Source: Fidelibacterota bacterium (GTDB lineage Bacteria; Marinisomatota; Marinisomatia; Marinisomatales; S15-B10). From it: a DNA stretch of 12,834 nucleotides. The translations under genes and the position numbers were made by a program. Shown piece by piece: positions 1 through 6,946 of the stretch. Location of the stretch: positions 1-12,834 of the forward strand of contig PAYY01000010.1 in assembly GCA_002715465.1 (NCBI GenBank), in the 5' to 3' direction. Below the pieces are notes generated by a model. The model worked only from the letters and a program-made list of their open reading frames with translations, made no database searches and was not told where the DNA came from. Within the stretch, counting starts at the first letter, position 1; every line of letters begins with the position of its first letter.

Positions 1-131
1 ACCTAGATTCAATAATTGAGAGAGTTGAAAAAAATAATTGGTGGTACCGAAAATCAAAACCAACTACTTCATCCAAATATATTTTTCTTAAGGATCCAGA
101 TGGTTACGATATTGAGATTCTTGAGAAATAG
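1..131 (+). CDS. VOC-family (glyoxalase-like) protein, C-terminal 42 residues only
   Basis: Only the 3' end is in the window; the reading frame is open from base 3 to the TAG at 129-131. The final residues (YIFLKDPDGYDIEIL, then EK) match the closing strand of the vicinal-oxygen-chelate fold. In that family a 'DPDGY..E' stretch carries the last metal-binding glutamate, here the E of DIEIL. Family members include glyoxalase I, methylmalonyl-CoA epimerase and fosfomycin-resistance-type enzymes. The substrate cannot be told from 42 residues. The gene is followed by a gap of about 170 bases with a possible weak terminator, and faces the convergent tRNA-Asp. The start lies outside the window. Confidence 0.72.
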   Translation, partial: LDSIIERVEKNNWWYRKSKPTTSSKYIFLKDPDGYDIEILEK

Positions 132-201
132 CATATTCTGTATCTTTAACTGAAATTTTTTCATTCTAAAATTGGTTGTTGGGGTTTTTATAAAAAGAGA
201 T

Positions 202-231
202 AAAAGGCCTGAATCAAGAATCAGCTTTTTT
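202..231 (+). terminator. Possible weak terminator after the VOC gene
   Basis: AAAAG-CTGA (202-206, 209-212, with a 2-base GC bulge) can pair with TCAG-CTTTT (221-229) around an 8-base loop. T residues continue to 231. The stem is AT-rich and bulged, so this is tentative. The rest of the gap from 132 to 302 shows no gene that I can support. Confidence 0.3.
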
Positions 232-302
232 GTTTGTTGCATATAAGGATAAAAAGTAAAAACTCACTTTCTCATTAAGAGAGCAAGCTTTTATTTTTGA
301 AG

Positions 303-376
<74 letters not shown>

Positions 377-399
377 AAATTTATATAAACACTGAAACT

Positions 400-627
400 T
401 TAGTTCTTCTTATCTTTCCAGAAAAGTGCCAATGGGATAATTACTATATATCCTGTAAATAACATGATAGGAGCTAGAGTCAGTGATTGGAAACTATTTA
501 CTTCACCAGCAGCCATAACCAAATACCCTATAATAATAAGTAATAATCCTATGGCAAAAAGAATATAATTTTTCTTTCTATAAGGCCATTCATTTAAGAT
601 TTGAATTTCTAATTTATCTAATTTCAT
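400..627 (-). CDS. Small two-helix membrane protein, DUF3098-like
   Basis: A 75-residue protein. A short charged N-terminus is followed by two hydrophobic segments: roughly residues 21-42 (YILFAIGLLLIIIGYLVMAAG) split by a polar loop (EVNSFQSL), and roughly 50-68 (TLAPIMLFTGYIVIIPLALFW). The tail is KDKKN. The arrangement 'KKNY..-TM-G..-..LAP-TM' resembles DUF3098, a small inner-membrane family of unknown function common in Bacteroidota and relatives. I chose the ATG at 627-625 (MKLDKLEI) because it gives the usual family length. The frame stays open to 798, with another ATG at 735-733. That longer version would overlap the divergent mltG start and adds a stretch with no family resemblance. 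No clear ribosome binding site marks either start. Function is unknown. Confidence 0.72.
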   Translation of the reverse strand: MKLDKLEIQILNEWPYRKKNYILFAIGLLLIIIGYLVMAAGEVNSFQSLTLAPIMLFTGYIVIIPLALFWKDKKN

Positions 628-686
628 TGAAAATCTAAATTGAATATACAAATGAGATAGAGGGATGATCAATGCTAATTTAAAAA

Positions 687-701
687 CCTTTTTTAAGAAG
701 G
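687..701. promoter_or_regulatory. Operator-like 15-bp near-palindrome in the divergent DUF3098/mltG gap
   Basis: CCTTTTTTAAGAAGG reads almost the same on both strands: six of the seven arm positions pair, with one T/G mismatch. It sits 32 bases before the mltG start and about 60 bases before the DUF3098 start. It could be a protein-binding site for one or both genes, but AT-rich DNA produces such palindromes by chance. Confidence 0.25.
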
Positions 702-733
702 AAAAATAAGAGTTAAATTTTGCCCCAAATTTC

Positions 734-1789
734 ATGTCACAATTAAATAATTCAAAACCTGGAAAAGTTGCAGGATTTATCTTGTCACTTATTGTCATTT
801 TTGGGGTGTCATTCTATTCTCTGATTGTCTTTTGGCCTTTGCCAGAATTGTCATCTCCATTAACAATAAAAGTTGAGAGAGGCTCATCTTTAAAGGAAAT
901 TGGAAAGATTCTAAAAGAAAAAAAAGTCATTGCAGATTCAAAGACTTTTGTTCTGGCAGCAAGGATTATGGGGCACGAAACATCTATTCGGGCTGGTCTT
1001 TTTTCACTAACTGATTTAAGGTCTAATTATAATATTGTGCAGCAGTTAGTAAACGGAGCACCGATATTAAAAAAGATTACCATACCAGAAGGAATGAGAA
1101 AAGAGCAGATTGCTTCTATATTCCAGAGTGCATTGGGATTGGATGCAAATTCTTTTATTGGACTTTGTGAGAATGCTAGATTTATTAGATCTCTTGGTCT
1201 TAATGTACCATCATTAGAGGGTTTCCTTTTTCCTGATACATATCATTTTCATGAAAGTGAAACGGTTTCCCGGGTCATTAAGACAATGGTATTGGAATAT
1301 CAGAAACTTTTTAAAATGGAACTTGAACACCGTCTTTCCGATTATGGGTTTACTGAATTGGAAATGGTAACATTGGCCTCAATTATTGAGGGAGAAGCCA
1401 TTTATGATAGTGAAAGAGCTTTAATTAGTTCTGTTTATCATAATCGTTTGAAGAAGAAAATGAGACTCCAAGCTGACCCTACGATTCAATTCATTATTGA
1501 TGATGGTCCTCGCCGACTTTTAAAAAAAGATCTGAAAATTCAATCTCCTTATAATACCTACAAAATTTTTGGTCTTCCACCAGGGCCAATAAATAGTCCT
1601 GGTAAAGAATCTCTAATTTCAGCTCTGTCTCCAGCTAATTCTGATTTTCTTTTTTTTGTAGCTAATGGAGAAGGATACCATACATTTTCTAAAACGGAGA
1701 AAGAGCATAATATTGCAAAGAAAAAATTTCAACGCTTTCGAAAGAAATTGAAGGATGAAAAGAATAGAAGTAAAGTAACTAGAGATTAA
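734..1789 (+). CDS. mltG: Endolytic murein transglycosylase MltG (YceG-like)
   Basis: A 351-residue inner-membrane enzyme that cuts nascent peptidoglycan strands inside the chain and is thought to end glycan elongation. A short cytoplasmic N-terminus precedes one membrane helix at about 12-34. Then comes the LysM-like region (LTIKVERGSSLKEIGKIL) and the YceG catalytic domain. The active-site motif LASIIEGEA (residues 214-222) places the catalytic glutamate at about E219, equivalent to E218 of E. coli. Other family marks are the FLFPDTY stretch (165-171), QADPTIQF, SPYNTY..GLPPGPINSPG and ..HTFSKTEKEHN near the end. Length is normal for the family. ATG 734 is the first start after an in-frame stop at 707-709 and has no evident Shine-Dalgarno site. 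Only 3 bases separate its stop from the helicase start, so the two are probably co-transcribed. The lysine- and arginine-rich C-terminus is not a known functional motif. Confidence 0.95.
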   Translation: MSQLNNSKPGKVAGFILSLIVIFGVSFYSLIVFWPLPELSSPLTIKVERGSSLKEIGKILKEKKVIADSKTFVLAARIMGHETSIRAGLFSLTDLRSNYNIVQQLVNGAPILKKITIPEGMRKEQIASIFQSALGLDANSFIGLCENARFIRSLGLNVPSLEGFLFPDTYHFHESETVSRVIKTMVLEYQKLFKMELEHRLSDYGFTELEMVTLASIIEGEAIYDSERALISSVYHNRLKKKMRLQADPTIQFIIDDGPRRLLKKDLKIQSPYNTYKIFGLPPGPINSPGKESLISALSPANSDFLFFVANGEGYHTFSKTEKEHNIAKKKFQRFRKKLKDEKNRSKVTRD

Positions 1790-1792
1790 TGT

Positions 1793-3964
1793 ATGGGTAA
1801 AAAAGATCTAAATAATGTACAAAGAAAAGCAGTTGAGGCGATAGATAACCCTGTACTTATATTTGCTGGTGCTGGTACAGGTAAGACTAGAGTTTTAACC
1901 CATAAGATTGCTTATCTTGTTCAACAAAAGGGGTTTAATCCTGAGGATATTCTTGCTGTTACTTTCACAAATAAAGCTGCAGAAGAGATGAGGAACAGAA
2001 TCCATTCAATATTAGGTAATAAATCATCTTTTTTGAATATTGGTACCTTTCATTCAATATGTGCCCGACTTCTTAGGAAAGAAATAAGAGTTTTAGGATA
2101 TAATAGTGATTTTGCTATCTATGACACATCTGACCAAGAAATGCTAATTAAGTCACTTATCAGTAATATGAGATTAAAAACTGACGGCTTTTCTCCTAGT
2201 ATGTACCGTTCTAGGTTAAGCCTTTACAAATGCAAATTAGATTATTCTGAGGATTTAGTTAAGAATGTTTCTAATCCTTTTGAAGAAGTTTTGGCTGAGC
2301 TGTACCCAGCATATACAAAATCTTTGAAAGAAAATAATGCTGTTGATTTTGGAGATTTAATTCTTTTTCCATTATTGATTTTCAATAAAAATCCAAAGAT
2401 ATTAAAAAAATATCAAAACCAATTTAAATATATTCTTGTAGATGAATATCAAGACACTAATCAACCACAATTTGAATTGGTAAAATTACTTTCAGGTTTG
2501 CACAAAAGAATAAGTGTGGTTGGAGATGATGATCAATCAATTTATGGTTGGCGTGGAGCTGATATTGCGAATATTCTACAATTTGAGAAAGAATTTCCTA
2601 ATTGTGAGGTCTTCAAGCTTGAACAAAATTATCGCTCTACATCTACCATTTTGTCTGTTGCTGGAGCAGTAGTAGAAAATAATGAATACCGTGCTGATAA
2701 GAAATTGTGGACTGAAGGTAGAAAAGGTGAAAAAGTTGGTTTAATGGAAACCTTTGATGAATTGGAAGAAACGGATGGTGTTCTTGAACTAATTCAACAA
2801 GAGATTCAACAAAAGAAAAGAACTTTTAAAGATTTCGTTATTCTATACCGTACTAATGCTCAGAGTCGTGCATTAGAAGAAGGTCTTAGGCGAAAAGGTA
2901 TTGCCTACAATATTATAGGCGGAATGAAGTTTTATGAGCGAAAAGAAGTAAAAGATCTTCTTGCTTATCTTAGAGTTTTGGTGAATCCAGTTGATTCAAT
3001 AAGTCTCAAACGTGTAATAAATTTTCCTCCACGGGGTATAGGAGCTAAAACTGTTGAAAAATGTGAAGCATTAGCTGAAAAAAAGGCATTATCTTTGCTG
3101 GAAGTTCTCCAATTTCCAGAAGAGATGGGTCTAAAAGGTAAACAAGCAGCTGGTCTTATTGAGTTTTTTCATTTAATAGAAAAATACAGGGGATTGAAAG
3201 ATAAACTTGATGCATCAGAGCTTTCTTCTGTTCTTGTTGATGAACTAGGCCTAACTAATTATTATAAAGATCAAGGGACTGAAGAAGCAAATGACCGTCT
3301 TCAAAATATCCAAGAATTGTTAAATAGTATAGACCAGTTTTGTAAGCACAATGAGGATGCTTCAATAAGAAGTTTCCTTGAAGATGTCTCACTTTTGACA
3401 GCAATAGATACTTGGAATGATAGTTCTAATCAGGTTACTCTTATGACCCTTCATAGTGCAAAAGGGTTAGAATTTCCTGTTGTCTTTATAACTGGTTTAG
3501 AAGATGGGCTTTTTCCCATCTCTAGGGCTATTGAGGATCCAAAACAATTGGAAGAAGAGCGAAGACTTTTTTATGTAGGTATTACTAGAGCTCAGGAAAA
3601 AGCTTATTTACACTATGCTCCTAATCGTAGAAGATCAAGTGGAGCAGTTGGTTTTGGTCAAGCTTCTAGATTTCTTCAGGAAATTCCAGAAAAATATTTG
3701 GACAGAATCAATTTTCATTCAGCTCTTACCCGTAGACTTGTAAAGGATAAGAAGTCAGATAAATATAAGTTAAAGCATGTTAGGACTATTACTTCATTCA
3801 ATGAGTTTGGTAGAGGAGATAAAGTAGAACACCGAATTTTTGGTAAAGGTATGATTTTAGCTGTAGAAGGGGCTGGAGACAATCAAAAAATCACTGTGGT
3901 ATTTCAAGGAAATATTGAAAAAAAACTAATTTCAAAGTATGCTAATCTCAAGCATTTATCTTAA
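1793..3964 (+). CDS. pcrA: UvrD/PcrA-type superfamily 1A DNA helicase
   Basis: A 723-residue ATP-dependent 3'-5' DNA helicase, acting in repair and in clearing replication conflicts. All SF1A motifs are visible in order: Q motif LNNVQRKAV; Walker A AGAGTGKT (25-32); Ia TFTNKAAEEM; II VDEYQDTN; III VGDDDQSIYGWRGAD; IV LEQNYRST; V TLHSAKGLEF; VI RRLFYVGITRAQ. The C-terminal tail (about 670-723, GDKVEHRIFGKGMILAVEG..) is the small Tudor-like domain of PcrA/UvrD that contacts RNA polymerase in characterised members. Length and motif spacing are normal. PcrA and UvrD cannot be told apart reliably by eye; Rep is less likely because of the Tudor-like tail. The ATG at 1793 starts 3 bases after the mltG stop, which suggests shared transcription with no functional link. 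Confidence 0.94.
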   Translation: MGKKDLNNVQRKAVEAIDNPVLIFAGAGTGKTRVLTHKIAYLVQQKGFNPEDILAVTFTNKAAEEMRNRIHSILGNKSSFLNIGTFHSICARLLRKEIRVLGYNSDFAIYDTSDQEMLIKSLISNMRLKTDGFSPSMYRSRLSLYKCKLDYSEDLVKNVSNPFEEVLAELYPAYTKSLKENNAVDFGDLILFPLLIFNKNPKILKKYQNQFKYILVDEYQDTNQPQFELVKLLSGLHKRISVVGDDDQSIYGWRGADIANILQFEKEFPNCEVFKLEQNYRSTSTILSVAGAVVENNEYRADKKLWTEGRKGEKVGLMETFDELEETDGVLELIQQEIQQKKRTFKDFVILYRTNAQSRALEEGLRRKGIAYNIIGGMKFYERKEVKDLLAYLRVLVNPVDSISLKRVINFPPRGIGAKTVEKCEALAEKKALSLLEVLQFPEEMGLKGKQAAGLIEFFHLIEKYRGLKDKLDASELSSVLVDELGLTNYYKDQGTEEANDRLQNIQELLNSIDQFCKHNEDASIRSFLEDVSLLTAIDTWNDSSNQVTLMTLHSAKGLEFPVVFITGLEDGLFPISRAIEDPKQLEEERRLFYVGITRAQEKAYLHYAPNRRRSSGAVGFGQASRFLQEIPEKYLDRINFHSALTRRLVKDKKSDKYKLKHVRTITSFNEFGRGDKVEHRIFGKGMILAVEGAGDNQKITVVFQGNIEKKLISKYANLKHLS

Positions 3965-3997
3965 CTGCAATTTAGATATTTTATTATTAAATTATAT

Positions 3998-4016
3998 TTT
4001 GAGATTGAGACTCAAA
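3998..4016. promoter_or_regulatory. Operator-like inverted repeat just upstream of the Fur-family gene
   Basis: TTTGAG (3998-4003) and CTCAAA (4011-4016) form a perfect 6-base inverted repeat around a 7-base spacer, ending 9 bases before the ATG. Fur-family regulators commonly control their own gene through a 19-bp palindrome near the promoter, and this element is 19 bp long. It does not match the classical GATAATGATAATCATTATC Fur box well, so the link is inference. Confidence 0.35.
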
Positions 4017-4025
4017 TGAGATGTT

Positions 4026-4478
4026 ATGACAGATAGTGAACTGAAAAAATTCAAGAAAATTCTAAAAAATGAGAATCTAAAAATGACTCCCCAACGTGTG
4101 GAAGTTTTTAGAGAAGTTTGTGATTCAAATGAACATCGTGAATCTGAAGAGATTTTTATTTCACTTCGAAAAAGAGATGTTAACATCTCCAGAGCAACTG
4201 TATATCGTACAATGGATATTTTATACCAACATGATTTGGTCCAAAGAATGGATATAGGAGATGGTAAATGGAGATACGAACATTGGCTGGAATGTCATCA
4301 ACATGATCATTTGATTTGTATTCGCTGTGGTACAATTGTTGAATTTATTAATGCTCAAATAGAAGAAATACAAAATAATGTGGCTAAAAAATTTGATTAT
4401 GAGCTTGTTCGGCATGTCCATCAACTTTTTGGGTTATGCAAACAATGTAGGAAGACGCCTGTTTCCGTACCTAATTGA
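4026..4478 (+). CDS. fur: Fur-family metal-responsive transcriptional regulator
   Basis: A 150-residue cytoplasmic repressor of the Fur/Zur/PerR family. The N-terminal winged helix (about 1-85) contains the family marks LKMTPQRVEVF and SRATVYRTMDIL (recognition helix, 55-66). The C-terminal dimerisation domain begins with HQHDHLICIRCGTIVEF (91-107). It has the regulatory-metal ligands around H93/H95 and the structural zinc pair C98/C101, and a second CxxC at C138/C141 (GLCKQC). H130 and H132 supply further likely metal ligands. Both zinc cysteine pairs are intact. HDHLICxxCG..VEF favours Fur itself, but PerR or Zur cannot be excluded. The gene lies 61 bases after the helicase gene, in the same direction. 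A 19-bp palindromic element just upstream hints at autoregulation. The ATG at 4026 has only a weak GAG-like site before it. Confidence 0.9.
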   Translation: MTDSELKKFKKILKNENLKMTPQRVEVFREVCDSNEHRESEEIFISLRKRDVNISRATVYRTMDILYQHDLVQRMDIGDGKWRYEHWLECHQHDHLICIRCGTIVEFINAQIEEIQNNVAKKFDYELVRHVHQLFGLCKQCRKTPVSVPN

Positions 4479-4505
4479 TAGGAATTTATGCGGGACGATT
4501 TTTTT
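4461..4505 (+). terminator. Likely rho-independent terminator after the Fur-family gene
   Basis: GTTTCCG (4461-4467) can pair with CGGGAC (4491-4496), with one bulged T and one wobble. An inner CCTA/TAGG hairpin lies in the loop. A run of seven Ts follows (4499-4505). The first arm lies in the last codons of the regulator gene. The T-run is the strongest part of the evidence. Confidence 0.42.
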
Positions 4506-4546
4506 GTATCTTACCTAATATTGATAATTAATTACCTTTTATTGCG

Positions 4547-4586
4547 AAGTTCTTAATTGTGCGTCTAATTACTCTCAAGAGAACTT
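4547..4586. repeat. 7-base inverted repeat upstream of the M20 amidohydrolase gene
   Basis: AAGTTCT (4547-4553) and AGAACTT (4580-4586) are perfect inverted copies with a 26-base spacer. Each is followed by TAATT. It ends 49 bases before the amidohydrolase ATG in an otherwise empty 157-base gap (4479-4635). It could be two half-sites for a regulator or chance in AT-rich DNA. I see no convincing sigma-70 promoter pair in this gap. Confidence 0.22.
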
Positions 4587-4635
4587 AATTAATTTTATCT
4601 CAGTTTATTCTAATTCAACAAATCAAAATAATAAT

Positions 4636-6066
4636 ATGAAAATAAAACCTTCACTTTTTAGCCTGTTATTTTTCATAATGTTTTCTGTAATTAATGCAAA
4701 AATAAATAAGAGTGATTTGATAAAATCTATTGAAAAAAAAGAAGAAGCCTATATTGAAATTGCTAAGACAATTTGGCAATTGGCCGAAGTAGGCTATCAA
4801 GAATATAAAAGTTCAGAACTTTTGCAAAATACATTGAAAGAGGAAGGTTTTTCAATCCAATCAGGCGTTGCTAAAATCCCTACAGCATTTGTAGCAAGTT
4901 ATGGTTCTGGTAAACCTGTTATTGCAATTTTAGCCGAATTTGATGCTCTCCCTGGTCTTTCCCAACAAGTCTCAATTAATAGAATGCCAGTGTTAGGAAT
5001 GGAAGCGGGACATGCTTGCGGTCATCATCTTTTTGGAACAGCTTCTGTGGCAGCAGCTATTGCTGTCAAAGAATGGATGATAAAATCTAAAGTAAATGGG
5101 ACGATTAAACTTTTTGGAACACCGGCTGAGGAGGGTGGGTCAGGAAAGGTTTATATGGTAAGAGCAGGCCTTTTTAATAATATAGACGCTGTATTGCATT
5201 GGCATGGATCTGACCGAAATGATGCAAGTCCTTCAACATCATTATCAAATAGATCGGCCAAATTTAGATTTTATGGTTATTCCTCCCACGCATCTGGTTC
5301 GCCAGAAAGAGGACGTTCATCTCTTGATGCAATAGAATCAATGAATTACATGGTCAATCTAATGAGAGAACACATTCCTCAAGACGCAAGAATTCATTAT
5401 GTAATTACTAAAGGTGGTGAAGCTCCTAATGTTGTACCTGATTTTGCAGAAGCATTTTATTATGTCCGACATCCTAGAGTCGATATTTTGGAGGAATTGT
5501 GGAAAAGGGTAGTGAAATCAGCAGAAGGTGCAGCACTTGGTACAGGGACAACAATGGATTTTGAAATTATTCATGGGAATCGTCCTATTCTTATAAATGA
5601 TGCTCTTCAAAAGATAATATATAATAATCTAAAACAGGTTGGTGGAGTAAGATATAGTAAAGAAGATCGAAAATTTGCTGAAGCTATTCAAGGAACATTT
5701 CGTAAGATACATCTACCAATTGAATCGGCTGAAACTATTCAGCCTTATACATTTAAACCTGGTACGGGATCTACTGATGTTGGAGATGTAAGCTGGATGG
5801 TTCCAACAGCCGGATTTAATGTTGCAACTTGGGTCCCTGGTACATCCGCTCACACATGGCAAGCTGTTGCTGTAGGGGGAATGGATATCGGTATGAAAGG
5901 TTTAATGGTTGCAGCAAAAACACTAGCTCTATCAGCGGTAGATTATTTTATTCTTCCTAAAGTATTGGAGAATGCAAGATTGGAACTAATAGATAGGAGA
6001 GGCTCAAACTTTAATTATTATTCGCTTCTGGGGGATCGAGATCCACCTTTAAACTATAGGAAATAA
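4636..6066 (+). CDS. Exported M20-family amidohydrolase (AbgB-like)
   Basis: A 476-residue metal-dependent amidohydrolase of the M20D group, whose members cleave N-acyl or amino-acid amides, such as aminobenzoyl-glutamate by AbgB. Residues 1-21 form a signal peptide (KIK, hydrophobic core, SVINA cleavage region), so it probably acts in the periplasm. Metal-site marks are GHACGHH (125-131; C128, H130), PAEEGGSG (163-170; E165/E166), HWHGSD (188-193; H190) and GTSAHTW near the C-terminus. The GYSSHAS stretch opens the dimerisation domain. The ending DRDPPLNYR resembles the usual tail of this family. All expected ligands appear present. The ATG at 4636 has no clear ribosome binding site but starts the signal peptide directly. 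The 17-base gap to the transglycosylase gene suggests co-transcription. The substrate cannot be inferred; the export signal distinguishes it from cytoplasmic AbgB. Confidence 0.9.
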   Translation: MKIKPSLFSLLFFIMFSVINAKINKSDLIKSIEKKEEAYIEIAKTIWQLAEVGYQEYKSSELLQNTLKEEGFSIQSGVAKIPTAFVASYGSGKPVIAILAEFDALPGLSQQVSINRMPVLGMEAGHACGHHLFGTASVAAAIAVKEWMIKSKVNGTIKLFGTPAEEGGSGKVYMVRAGLFNNIDAVLHWHGSDRNDASPSTSLSNRSAKFRFYGYSSHASGSPERGRSSLDAIESMNYMVNLMREHIPQDARIHYVITKGGEAPNVVPDFAEAFYYVRHPRVDILEELWKRVVKSAEGAALGTGTTMDFEIIHGNRPILINDALQKIIYNNLKQVGGVRYSKEDRKFAEAIQGTFRKIHLPIESAETIQPYTFKPGTGSTDVGDVSWMVPTAGFNVATWVPGTSAHTWQAVAVGGMDIGMKGLMVAAKTLALSAVDYFILPKVLENARLELIDRRGSNFNYYSLLGDRDPPLNYRK

Positions 6067-6083
6067 TGTTTTGGTAGTTCACT

Positions 6084-6944
6084 TTGATTAGATATATAAA
6101 ATTAATATTTGTTTCCATCCCCTTTTTAATATTGGGGCAGGACACCTCCTCAATTGAATGGTCTCCAGTAATTGAAAAGCAATTAATAGACAATATTGCG
6201 ATTAATGAAAATGCAAAAGAGATATATAATAGAATATTCATAAGGTTGCGAAATGGAGCTGTTCCTATTAATTTTTTTTTAGAATTATCAAAAATTAAAG
6301 AAATAACTGTTGATAAAACTGTTGTCCAACGATTTAATCGTCCTGCTGAAAAATTATCTTATGAACGTTATAGAAAAATTTTTATTAATGATTCACGAAT
6401 TAGAGGTGGAGTAAATTTCTATAAGGAAAATAAAGCTTTATTAGATAATGTTTCCTCTATCTATGGCGTTGATCCATTCCTACTAGTTAGTCTTTCAGGT
6501 GTAGAATCAAACTATGGGGCGAATTCTAAGACACATTCTGTCTTCAATGCTCTCCATACAGTAATCCATAATCTACCACGTAAGGCCAAATGGGTTGAGA
6601 AAGAGATGGCTGAATATTTGATTTATTGTTGGGAGAATGAAATTCCACCTCTTTCTCTTTATGGATCTTATGCTGGAGCCTTTGGATATGGTCAATTTAT
6701 TCCTTCTAGCTTTAGGGCTTATGCGGTTGATTTTGATAGAGATGGTATACGAGAACCTTTTGAATGGCCAGATGTTTTAGCAAGTATGGCAAACTATCTT
6801 GTAAAAAATGGATATTCTCTAAAAGAGAATAATTTTTCAAAGGATAGTCCCAATTGGAAGTCAATTTACCGTTACAATCCATCTGAAAATTACGTAAATG
6901 TAATTTTAGATTTACGTACCCAGATTATGAAAAATATTGATTAA
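6084..6944 (+). CDS. Exported lytic murein transglycosylase, MltB/SltB type (GH103)
   Basis: A 286-residue peptidoglycan-cleaving enzyme that forms 1,6-anhydro-muramic acid ends. A TTG start gives a signal peptide (IRYIKLIFVSIPFLILG, about 2-18) with no lipobox cysteine, so the product is likely soluble periplasmic, unlike lipoprotein MltB of E. coli. The catalytic glutamate is in SGVESNYG (E141), matching E162 of MltB. The family stretch GSYAGAFGYGQFIPSS..YAVDFDRDGI then PDVLASMANYL (about 195-235) is clear. It is shorter than E. coli MltB (361 residues). The only upstream ATG in this frame (6066) runs into TAG after three codons, so TTG 6084 is the best start; there is no good ribosome binding site. 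Co-transcription with the upstream amidohydrolase is likely. Its stop lies 2 bases from the stop of the convergent dehydrogenase. Confidence 0.9.
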   Translation: MIRYIKLIFVSIPFLILGQDTSSIEWSPVIEKQLIDNIAINENAKEIYNRIFIRLRNGAVPINFFLELSKIKEITVDKTVVQRFNRPAEKLSYERYRKIFINDSRIRGGVNFYKENKALLDNVSSIYGVDPFLLVSLSGVESNYGANSKTHSVFNALHTVIHNLPRKAKWVEKEMAEYLIYCWENEIPPLSLYGSYAGAFGYGQFIPSSFRAYAVDFDRDGIREPFEWPDVLASMANYLVKNGYSLKENNFSKDSPNWKSIYRYNPSENYVNVILDLRTQIMKNID

Positions 6945-6946
6945 CA

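Noticed and set aside
132..302. Possible small RNA or riboswitch in the gap between the VOC gene and tRNA-Asp
   Set aside because: Only weak AT-rich hairpins are visible; no conserved riboswitch core or promoter can be supported.
628..798. N-terminal extension of the minus-strand DUF3098-like frame, including an ATG at 735-733 and one at 798
   Set aside because: It overlaps mltG coding sequence or fills the divergent promoter gap, has no ribosome binding site and shows no family resemblance. The 75-residue form is the normal size.
1789..1800. Mini-ORF ATG-TAT-GGG-TAA overlapping the mltG stop
   Set aside because: The helicase ATG at 1793 is only 4 bases further on in another frame, so a reinitiating ribosome could use it directly. 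A chance TAATG is enough.
3992..4186. Minus-strand open frame opposite the Fur-family gene
   Set aside because: It is a shadow of the regulator gene, with composition that mirrors its codons and no domain resemblance or ribosome binding site.
4479..4635. Possible riboswitch in the gap before the amidohydrolase
   Set aside because: Apart from the terminator tail and one 7-base inverted repeat, it is low-complexity AT-rich sequence without a recognisable aptamer.
6011..6241. Minus-strand open frame across the amidohydrolase/transglycosylase junction
   Set aside because: It is antisense to the conserved C-terminus of one gene and the signal peptide of the other; no supporting signal.
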